Both the position numbers and the translations under genes were made by a program. Positions 7,563 to 15,436 of a DNA stretch of 64,000 nucleotides are shown here, one piece after another. Each line of letters starts with the position of its first letter. Positions within the stretch are counted from its first letter, which is position 1. This DNA is from Odoribacter sp. AF15-53 (GTDB lineage Bacteria; Bacteroidota; Bacteroidia; Bacteroidales; Marinifilaceae): positions 10,820-74,819 of the forward strand of contig NZ_QUHC01000013.1 of NCBI RefSeq assembly GCF_003479425.1. The letters run 5' to 3'. The notes below the pieces were generated by a model, which was not told where the DNA came from, ran no database searches, and saw nothing but the letters and a program-made list of their open reading frames with translations.

Positions 7563-10400
7563 ATGAGTTTGAAAAAATTGTTTTTTTTAAGCACGGTCAT
7601 CTTTTTGATCGGGCACATGAACCTCTTTGCCCAATCTGAAAAGGTCAGCCTATCCGGAACGATACAAGATGCTAAGTCCGGGGAAACATTACCATTCGTA
7701 GTGGTCAATATCAAGGAATTAAACCAATGGACCACTTCAGACATTAACGGAAAATTCTCATTTAAAGACGTAAAAAAAGGCGAATACACGTTGACAGCCT
7801 CCTGCCTTGGTTACAAGGATTACGAAATGAAGATTAATTTGAATAAAAATATTGAAAAATACGTGCTAAAACTGGAAGAACAAACTTTGGCTTTAAAAGA
7901 AGTAACGGTGACGGCTACCGCCGGCAATAAACTGAATAGTTCTTCCTCTATTAAAAAAGCGGCGCTGGAACACGTGCAGGCCTCCAGCATCGTGGATGTG
8001 ATGCAATTGTTACCGGGATCATTAACCATCAACCCGAACCTCAATGACATCACGAAATTGACAATCCGCGACGTTACGGGAAAAGATGCGACCAACTCTT
8101 TCGGTACGGCCGTTATCGTGGACGGGGCTCGAATGTCAAACGATGCCAACATGCAAATGGCTTCCACGGCTTTATCCTCACAGGGAATAAGCTCGTCGGC
8201 CGGAACAGGTATCGACGCTCGCCAGATCGCCGTGGATAACATCGAGTCGATCGAGGTAATCCGGGGTATCGCCTCGGCAGAATACGGAGATTTAAACTCC
8301 GGGGCCGTAATCGTGAAGACGAAAGCAGGAAGGTCCCCGCTGGAAGTCCGCTTCAAAACAGACCCGAAAATCAAACAAGTTTACGCGGGTAAAGGATTTG
8401 CCCTAGGTGAAAACAAGGGATTCCTGAACATCGATGCCGATTACGTACAATCACAAAATGATATCCGTACCCCGGCAAAATCCTACAACCGGTTGACAGC
8501 ACAATTAGGATATTCTAACGTCTTTAATCCACAGGGAAGAGCATTCAGTTTCAACGCCAAATTAAAAGGATTGATGACGCTCGACAAACAAAAAAGTGAT
8601 CCGGACAAACAATCCGAAGAAAAAACAAAGGCCGAGGAACAAGAAATCAACTTGAATATCTACGGGAACTGGATGGTGAACAAGGCTTGGTTGACCAGTT
8701 TAAGATACACCGTGGCCGGGTCAATAGGCAAACAGTACAACTGGGATCACGATTTACACACCACCGTGGGTGCGGCAAATACCACCGCCATGGAATCCGG
8801 GGAACACGTGGCGGGCTTCCTCCCCTACGAGTATTATAGTGACTTGAAGATCGAGGGGAAACCCGTTTATTTACAAGCCAAATTAACGGCTAACATATCC
8901 GGGAAATACGGTATTTTCTACAATAACTTCATGCTAGGAGGTGAATGGAGCACGAAAGGAAACGAGGGAAAAGGAAAGAGTTTCGCCTTGGATTATCCCC
9001 CGACACAAAACGTACGCCCCCGCTCGTTCAAGGATATTCCTTATATTAATGAATACAGCGGATTCATTGAAGACAAGGTAAAAATCGAAATCGGCAAAAG
9101 ATCGTTGGAACTCTCCGCGGGAAGCCGATTTACCAAGATTGACACCAAAGGAGCCGATTTTGACGTGATCGTGGACCCGCGTTTCAACGCTCGTTTCACG
9201 CTGATCGAAAACCGTTGGAATAAAAAAGGTTGGGAAAACCTAAGCATCCGTGTCGGTTGGGGTATTCAACACAAAATGCCGACTCTGGCTTACCTGTACC
9301 CGGACCCCGCTTATATTGACAAGGCAAGTTTCACGTTCAAAGATGATGCTAACGATTACAGGCTATCCATGATCACCACGAATGTTTTCGAGACGGACAA
9401 CGACGCACTGAAAATCCCGAAAAGTAATAATTTCGAAGTCGGGGTTGACTTCAAGGTACTTAATATAAATGCCAGCTTGGCCTATTTCAAGGAAAAACTG
9501 ACAAACGGGTATAACCAAGCCGGATACGCCATTCCGTATGAATACAGGGAATACAACTATAATGCCGGATTGACTCATCCTGAATACGTGAACGGGGAAG
9601 TCGTAGAAAACGGAAACCCGGTAGGCTATCGCACCTTAAAAACATTCGGCGTTTTCCAACGTCCGGATAACGGGATCACCACCGACAAATGGGGTATTGA
9701 ATACTCGTTTGATTTTGGAAAAATCGATGTGATTAAAACCTCCATTCTTCTGGACGGGGCCTATTTCCACACGAAAACGTTCGACAATAGTCTCAAAATG
9801 TTCCACGAGAGCAGATACATCGACAACGAGCCTTATCCTTACGTGGGCTTATTTGCAGGAGGAAATGCCGTGGGTAACGGGAATCTTTACCAACGTTTGA
9901 ACACGAACTTGCGTCTGGTAACCCATATCCCCCAATTACGCCTGATCTTCACGCTGGGAGCACAATGCGTATGGATGGACAAACAGAAAGCTCTCTCCAA
10001 ATATAAAGGACAATGCCTGGCTTACATGAAAGACGAGGACGGGAATATTGTCGAAGGCGATATCGAAAAAGACAAAACCTATAATAAATACGTTAATCCG
10101 GTAGCCTACATGGACCGGGAGGGAGCAATCCACCCGTTCACGGAGACGGAAGCGAAAGATCCGGTTTTCCAACACATGATAAAAAGCGGTAAAGCCACTT
10201 ATTTCGTGGAAGACTCTCTAGACCCGTATTTTATGCTCAATCTACGCATGACGAAAGAAATCGGGAAATACGCCTCTCTTTCTTTCTACGCGAACAATTT
10301 CACGAATGCCAAACCTTGGAGATATTATAAATCCAGCGGTTCTGACTTCAGAGTAAACAGTGACATCAGCTTTGGTGCCGAGATCAGCCTGAAATTTTAA
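7563..10400 (+). CDS. TonB-dependent outer-membrane receptor
   Basis: 945 aa. The signal peptide ends near NLFAQS. It is followed by a CarboxypepD_reg-like domain (about 28-110; SLSGTIQDAKSGETLPFVVV), a plug domain (about 125-235; VTVTATAGNKLNSSSS, VDNIESIEVIRGIASAEYGDLNSGAVIVKTK), then a 22-strand-type barrel ending in the C-terminal aromatic signature EISLKF. It imports a substrate across the outer membrane using TonB energy. The neighbours (DUF4876 lipoprotein, DUF6850 barrel, polyferredoxin) and the ECF/metal-sensor pair upstream suggest a metal complex rather than a glycan. There is no SusD partner, which supports this. Start at ATG 7563. Confidence 0.88.
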   Translation: MSLKKLFFLSTVIFLIGHMNLFAQSEKVSLSGTIQDAKSGETLPFVVVNIKELNQWTTSDINGKFSFKDVKKGEYTLTASCLGYKDYEMKINLNKNIEKYVLKLEEQTLALKEVTVTATAGNKLNSSSSIKKAALEHVQASSIVDVMQLLPGSLTINPNLNDITKLTIRDVTGKDATNSFGTAVIVDGARMSNDANMQMASTALSSQGISSSAGTGIDARQIAVDNIESIEVIRGIASAEYGDLNSGAVIVKTKAGRSPLEVRFKTDPKIKQVYAGKGFALGENKGFLNIDADYVQSQNDIRTPAKSYNRLTAQLGYSNVFNPQGRAFSFNAKLKGLMTLDKQKSDPDKQSEEKTKAEEQEINLNIYGNWMVNKAWLTSLRYTVAGSIGKQYNWDHDLHTTVGAANTTAMESGEHVAGFLPYEYYSDLKIEGKPVYLQAKLTANISGKYGIFYNNFMLGGEWSTKGNEGKGKSFALDYPPTQNVRPRSFKDIPYINEYSGFIEDKVKIEIGKRSLELSAGSRFTKIDTKGADFDVIVDPRFNARFTLIENRWNKKGWENLSIRVGWGIQHKMPTLAYLYPDPAYIDKASFTFKDDANDYRLSMITTNVFETDNDALKIPKSNNFEVGVDFKVLNINASLAYFKEKLTNGYNQAGYAIPYEYREYNYNAGLTHPEYVNGEVVENGNPVGYRTLKTFGVFQRPDNGITTDKWGIEYSFDFGKIDVIKTSILLDGAYFHTKTFDNSLKMFHESRYIDNEPYPYVGLFAGGNAVGNGNLYQRLNTNLRLVTHIPQLRLIFTLGAQCVWMDKQKALSKYKGQCLAYMKDEDGNIVEGDIEKDKTYNKYVNPVAYMDREGAIHPFTETEAKDPVFQHMIKSGKATYFVEDSLDPYFMLNLRMTKEIGKYASLSFYANNFTNAKPWRYYKSSGSDFRVNSDISFGAEISLKF

Positions 10401-10414
10401 CGGATTAAAAAGAA

Positions 10415-11614
10415 ATGAAGATGAAAACGTATCATATATTTACCCTTCTGACCATCTTCCTTTTCACGGGATGTCTGAAAGAAGAAAAAATGAGCATCGG
10501 CGCCCGCATCAAGGTGAACATGCCGGAAGGTTTTGAAAGCACTAGCCCGGAAGGTATCGACGTGAAGTTATATAGCACGACTTCCGGCCTGACCTACTCC
10601 AGTAAATGCGACGCATCCGGAATCGCTTCTTTTAACGTCGAATACGGATTCTATGAAGCCGTTGCCCAACACCGGGAAAAAGGTGACAACACGATCGACA
10701 TCTTTAACGGGAGAATGGAACGTATCGCCTTGACCGAGAACTCAAAAGATCAGGAAACGTACACGATCGACCTGACTCACGCGAAGTTACAACAGTTAAT
10801 CATCAAGGAAATCTATTACGGTTCGTGCAAGAAAGACGACGGGACAAACTATGCCGCCGGAAAAGACAGTTACATATCAATCTATAACAATTCCGATGAG
10901 GTGGCTTACCTGGACAGTCTTTGTGTCGGTTGCGCAAATCCGGTAACAAGCGGTACCCCCAGTAATTTCACCAACCCGGACGGAAGTTTATGGGATCGGA
11001 TTCCGATATTCATGATGGCATGGCAATTCCCCGGAAACGGTCAGGATTACCCGCTACAACCGGGCAAAGAAGTGATTATAGCCCTCAATGCTATCAACCA
11101 TTTGGAAATATCCTCCTTGTCCGTGGATCTTTCAAAGGCAGATTTCGCATTCTGGGATCCGATATTAACGTCTGCATCCGTACCAGCTCCGGGAGTTCTA
11201 CCGCTAAATATGTTCTGGCGAAATAACGGAACCGCATATACAATTAACACGACGGGACCTGCTATGTTAATTTTCAAAATCCCGACATCCGAGGCTATCA
11301 GTGCTCAGGCTTATGCCCAGAACCCGAACAACATCGAACAAGATCCGGTAAAACCTTCGGCCACGATGAAATACTTGATGATCCACAAAGACTGGGTTGT
11401 TGACGGAGTTGAAGCAGTTATGAGTGCCAGCAAGGCCAACAAACGGATTCCCAATAGTGTCGACGCCGGATTCATTTATCTACCGACAAACAACTTGGGT
11501 AATTCCATTTGCCGCAAGGTGGAAGAGGTCGTTGACGGCAGAACCGTATACACGGATTCGAACAATTCCAGTGAGGATTTCGAGGTTGTTCCGAATACAT
11601 TTAAAAACAGATAG
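10415..11614 (+). CDS. DUF4876 family lipoprotein
   Basis: 399 aa; lipobox FLFTGCLKEE near residues 15-22, so probably anchored in the outer membrane. An N-terminal carboxypeptidase-regulatory-like beta domain (VKLYSTTSGLTYSSKCDASGIASFNVEYGFYEAVA) precedes the DUF4876 part, which has lamin-tail-like features (KEIYYGSCK, SYISIYNNSDEVAYLDSLCVG). The gene starts 14 bp after the TonB receptor stop. This family usually sits next to a TonB receptor and a DUF6850 protein in Bacteroidetes, so it likely forms a surface substrate-capture partner. Biochemical function is unknown. Confidence 0.8.
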   Translation: MKMKTYHIFTLLTIFLFTGCLKEEKMSIGARIKVNMPEGFESTSPEGIDVKLYSTTSGLTYSSKCDASGIASFNVEYGFYEAVAQHREKGDNTIDIFNGRMERIALTENSKDQETYTIDLTHAKLQQLIIKEIYYGSCKKDDGTNYAAGKDSYISIYNNSDEVAYLDSLCVGCANPVTSGTPSNFTNPDGSLWDRIPIFMMAWQFPGNGQDYPLQPGKEVIIALNAINHLEISSLSVDLSKADFAFWDPILTSASVPAPGVLPLNMFWRNNGTAYTINTTGPAMLIFKIPTSEAISAQAYAQNPNNIEQDPVKPSATMKYLMIHKDWVVDGVEAVMSASKANKRIPNSVDAGFIYLPTNNLGNSICRKVEEVVDGRTVYTDSNNSSEDFEVVPNTFKNR

Positions 11615-11640
11615 ACTAACTGTATCCAAAAACGAAGATT

Positions 11641-13227
11641 ATGAGATTCAACAAAATATATACACTTGGTCTGGGCCTACTCATCGCCGGGATGTCGGCA
11701 GTAAATGCTCAAACCCAGGATAACGAAAAGATTTTTTACCGGATGGATCGCATCAAGGCGAATAATCCCTGGACAAAATCTTTAAACAGTGCCGGATTAA
11801 TTTTCAATGAAAATCAGGATTTCTCCATCGTCGAACTTGATTTTCAATACGGGAAAGGGAATTTCAGAAACGTGAATGCCCCTACCGCGTTCAACAAGAT
11901 CAACGCTCAAACCGAATCCTTCCGGAGACTGAACAGGGTATTTTTCTATGGTAAATTCAGTTTCGATTACACGAATCGTCTGAAAATGGGCTGGTGTAAC
12001 GTGATCGACCCATACCGTTCTCCGATCTTCTTCGCGGACAGTATGCCGGGACGTCAAACCAAGGAAACCTATCACTTGGAAGGTGGTATCGGCTACATGC
12101 TGGGAAGCCGTTGGGCCATCGGTGCCAAAATTGACTACGTCAACGCCAGCAATGCCAAGAAGAAAGACGCCAGAAACAAAAACACGTATATGAATTTGAA
12201 ATTATACCCCGGAGTGATTTATCGTTCCAAGTTTCTGAATGCCGGGGTAAATTTCATTTACGAGAAAGAAACCGAAAATATCGACATCAGAACGATCGGA
12301 ACCGGGAGAACTCCCGAACTTCTTACCGTTGAAGGCCTGTGGTTTTACACCTCGGAGCAAGTAAGCGAAACCACGAGTATCACGCGTGACATACGGGATG
12401 AAGCACTTGGAGGAGCCGCCCAGATTGAATTCTTCTCGGATCGTATCCGTTTCTTCAACCAATTCTCGATACTGGAAAAGAAACAGGAAATCTTCAAGGC
12501 TAATTATAATAAAGAACGCGGAGGTGAAATGAAGCAACGGGTGTATGACTACACCGGGGCCTTAAATATCAGTGGCGAGAAGTTCTGTCACTACATAAAC
12601 CTGAAAGCCGATTTCTCAAGCATGCTGGGATATGAAAATATCCAGCAAAAAGAGATTATCAACCAGAACAGCACGTGGACACAATACGGGAAAAAGAACA
12701 AATCCTTGATCGAAGCCACGACTGCCGACGTGAACTACAACCTATTCCGTAACCGTACGGCCTATAACAGCAGTTGGAACGCCCAGATCGGGGCCAAAGG
12801 TTTCTACGTGGAAAGGACTTACAGACTTTATCCTGCCAAGTACCAACAGACATTGAAAAACGTGGAAGGTTACCTTGCATTCACTAAAAACTTCCTGTTC
12901 AAAAAAGGGATGCTGGATTGCGGACTGAACGGGGCTTACACCATCGGGGGAGGCACCATGCTCAAAATGAAACTGGAAGCGGAAACAGGTCTGCCGAATC
13001 TGGATGCTTACTCGCAACGGAAAGATTTACTGGAACAGGAATTCGAGTACATCACATCCGACAAAATTGCCGGGGGAATCAACGTTCGCTATACCTATTT
13101 CCTTGATAAAGCAAAAGGAATGAATTTATTCGCTATTGGCAACGTAAATTATAAAAAGTCAACCAGCGGCTTGTATGACGGCAAAGACTGGACCACGCTG
13201 CAAGCCACTATCGGACTGTCATTCTAG
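11641..13227 (+). CDS. DUF6850 family outer-membrane beta-barrel protein
   Basis: 528 aa with a signal peptide ending at VNAQTQ. The sequence is rich in alternating amphipathic beta strands and ends with ATIGLSF, a C-terminal aromatic residue typical of outer-membrane barrels. It starts 26 bp after the DUF4876 gene and is followed 30 bp later by the polyferredoxin gene, so all four genes are probably one operon. No catalytic motif is seen. The family assignment rests on context and composition; the transported or bound substrate is unknown. Confidence 0.7.
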   Translation: MRFNKIYTLGLGLLIAGMSAVNAQTQDNEKIFYRMDRIKANNPWTKSLNSAGLIFNENQDFSIVELDFQYGKGNFRNVNAPTAFNKINAQTESFRRLNRVFFYGKFSFDYTNRLKMGWCNVIDPYRSPIFFADSMPGRQTKETYHLEGGIGYMLGSRWAIGAKIDYVNASNAKKKDARNKNTYMNLKLYPGVIYRSKFLNAGVNFIYEKETENIDIRTIGTGRTPELLTVEGLWFYTSEQVSETTSITRDIRDEALGGAAQIEFFSDRIRFFNQFSILEKKQEIFKANYNKERGGEMKQRVYDYTGALNISGEKFCHYINLKADFSSMLGYENIQQKEIINQNSTWTQYGKKNKSLIEATTADVNYNLFRNRTAYNSSWNAQIGAKGFYVERTYRLYPAKYQQTLKNVEGYLAFTKNFLFKKGMLDCGLNGAYTIGGGTMLKMKLEAETGLPNLDAYSQRKDLLEQEFEYITSDKIAGGINVRYTYFLDKAKGMNLFAIGNVNYKKSTSGLYDGKDWTTLQATIGLSF

Positions 13228-13257
13228 GGATCAAAAACAACAAATATAAAAAAAGAA

Positions 13258-15198
13258 ATGAGCAAGATTAAGAAAAATTTATGGAGGCACGTGCTACAAC
13301 TGGGTGTGATTGTAGTGATTGCCGGTTTCATCTTAAAAGTATTTTTCGGGGGAGCCCCTGCCGACGTGGAAGCCTACTGCCCGTTCGGGGGATTGCAATC
13401 TCTCGTGACTTACCTGAATTCAAACACGCTGGCATGTAGCATGTCGATCGTGCAGATCATGATGGGAGTCACGCTGGCAATCGGGGTTATCCTGTTCAGC
13501 AAGCTATTCTGCGGCTACCTGTGTCCACTGGGAACAGTCACCGAATGGATGGCCGTGTTGCGCAAAAAGATGAAAATTAACATCAACATCACCACGGGAT
13601 CAATTGCCGACAAGATCCTGAGAGCCGTTAAATATATCCTCCTGTTCTGGATATTCTACATGACGATCTCAAGCAGCGAACTGTTCTGCAAGAATTTTGA
13701 CCCGTATTACGCAATCGCCACCGGATTCAAAGGTGAACTTACCGCGTGGATGGCCGTGATTTCAATCGCCTGCCTCTTCTTGGGTAACTTGTTTATCAAC
13801 ATGTTCTGGTGTAAATACATCTGCCCGCTGGGAGCCTTGAGCAACGTGTTCAAATTTACCCTTACCTTTCTGGGATTATTGATTCTTTCGCTGATCCTCG
13901 GATACTTTGGCCTACCGATGCAATGGTACTGGCTACTGGGGGCAAGCTGCGTGATCGGGTACATCTTCGAAATCGTTTACCACGAAAGCAAAGTATTCCC
14001 ATTGTTGCGCATCACCCGGGATGACGAAAAATGTAATCATTGCGGTTTGTGTAGCAAGAAATGCCCGCAACAGATTGACGTGGCTAACATGAAAGTTGTG
14101 AAAGACATCGACTGTACCTTGTGCGGCGAATGTATGGGTGCATGTAACAAGAACGCACTGCAAATAAACCGCAAACCGGCCTTCCGTTGGTTACCAGCCA
14201 TTCTGGTCGTGGTTCTTTTCTTCGTCGGGATATGGATGGGTACGCACTGGGAACTTCCCACGATTGACGAGCGTTGGGGTGATCCGGCTAAACTGGAAAA
14301 CTTGGAATCCTTCGAACGAGACGGTATGAGAACCGTGAAATGTTTCGGTAGCTCCAAAGCATTTGCTGCCAGAATGAAGAACGTTCCCGGCGTGTACGGA
14401 GTAACGACTTACGTGAACCGTTTTGCTGTTGTCGTGTATTACGACCCGTCGGAAACAAGCAAAGAAAAGGTAGAAAACGCCATGTTTACCCCGGTAAAAC
14501 GGAAATTGAACACACCGCCTGCCGGCATGGAACAATTGAAAGTGATAACCCTGGGTGTAGAAAAATTATTCGACCAGATGGACGTGACCTTCCTAGGAAA
14601 TATCATCCGTGAAAAAGAAGGATTCTACGGAATTCAAACCGAGTATGACTGTCCCGTGAAAGTGAAACTATTCATGGACATCAACAAACCGATAGATAAA
14701 AAAGAATTGAGAAGTATCATCGAAACGCGTGAATTCGAAATGCCGGTACACGGTGGTGGGGTCAAGAAAATCGAATGTGACTACGAACTGGTAAACATAT
14801 CAGAAGAAGTAGACACGATCGGACGCCAGGAATTCTTGGAAATGATGTTCCCGAAAACGAAATCTCGTTTCCAGATCGCTCTCAAGAAATATGGAGAAGA
14901 TGCAGCAACAGCCGTGTACGAAATGCCTTACCCAGGACTGGACAAACCGTTAGTACAACGTCAAGTGCCTTATCTGGGAAGTTTCCTTTCCACACAAGAC
15001 GGTGTTATGGAATTCGCTACCGCACTGAACGGCGATATGCCGGTAATCCGCATCACGTATGTAAAAGATGTACTGGATGATGATAAGATCTGGGAGATAC
15101 TGCAAACCCCGAAATGGACAATCCATTATACAAACGGGACGACCAAAGAAATCGATGCAACCTTAACCTTTAAAACGCCGGGTAAAACCGTCGAGTAA
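13258..15198 (+). CDS. Membrane polyferredoxin (NapH/CcoG-like 4Fe-4S protein) with degenerate HMA-like domains
   Basis: 646 aa. About five membrane segments lie in the first 250 residues with the two NapH/NosR-type motifs CGYLCPLGTV and CKYICPLGAL. Two classical 4Fe-4S motifs follow at about 260-300 (CNHCGLCSKKCP and CTLCGECMGACN). After one more membrane span the C-terminal half has repeats resembling heavy-metal-associated folds (MRTVKCFGSSKAFAARMKN), where the metal-binding CxxC is replaced by CFGSS. It probably passes electrons through the inner membrane to a reductive step for an imported metal complex. It ends the ECF/TonB operon; a nested hairpin region follows. Confident on family, tentative on role. 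Confidence 0.8.
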   Translation: MSKIKKNLWRHVLQLGVIVVIAGFILKVFFGGAPADVEAYCPFGGLQSLVTYLNSNTLACSMSIVQIMMGVTLAIGVILFSKLFCGYLCPLGTVTEWMAVLRKKMKININITTGSIADKILRAVKYILLFWIFYMTISSSELFCKNFDPYYAIATGFKGELTAWMAVISIACLFLGNLFINMFWCKYICPLGALSNVFKFTLTFLGLLILSLILGYFGLPMQWYWLLGASCVIGYIFEIVYHESKVFPLLRITRDDEKCNHCGLCSKKCPQQIDVANMKVVKDIDCTLCGECMGACNKNALQINRKPAFRWLPAILVVVLFFVGIWMGTHWELPTIDERWGDPAKLENLESFERDGMRTVKCFGSSKAFAARMKNVPGVYGVTTYVNRFAVVVYYDPSETSKEKVENAMFTPVKRKLNTPPAGMEQLKVITLGVEKLFDQMDVTFLGNIIREKEGFYGIQTEYDCPVKVKLFMDINKPIDKKELRSIIETREFEMPVHGGGVKKIECDYELVNISEEVDTIGRQEFLEMMFPKTKSRFQIALKKYGEDAATAVYEMPYPGLDKPLVQRQVPYLGSFLSTQDGVMEFATALNGDMPVIRITYVKDVLDDDKIWEILQTPKWTIHYTNGTTKEIDATLTFKTPGKTVE

Positions 15199-15215
15199 GT
15201 ATCCTCCCCGAGAGT

Positions 15216-15338
15216 GGGCAAAAGTCCACTTGTCGAACAACTACCACCCCTATCCCCTCCTACACAGGAGGGGAAGTAGTAACCAACCCTCCCCCTTACA
15301 CAGGGGGAGTCGGAGGGGGTAGTAAAGGACTTTTGCCC
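15216..15338. repeat. Nested inverted-repeat element in an intergenic region (REP/MITE-like)
   Basis: Outer arms GGGCAAAAGTCC (15216-15227) and GGACTTTTGCCC (15327-15338) enclose two inner hairpins: CCCCTCC-tacaca-GGAGGGG (about 15254-15273) and CCCCCTTACACAGGGGG (about 15290-15307). CTACC/GGTAG also pair near the edges. The compact nested symmetry and lack of coding potential point to an interspersed palindromic element. It may also end transcription of the metal operon. The rest of 15199-15436 shows nothing else. Confidence 0.65.
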
Positions 15339-15436
15339 CTCTCCTTTTCTTATTATCTTATTTCATATGTTGACAAAGTAATTTAAAACAAGTTACTCTG
15401 TATAGCTTATGTCTATACAAATCGTAAATCACTACT

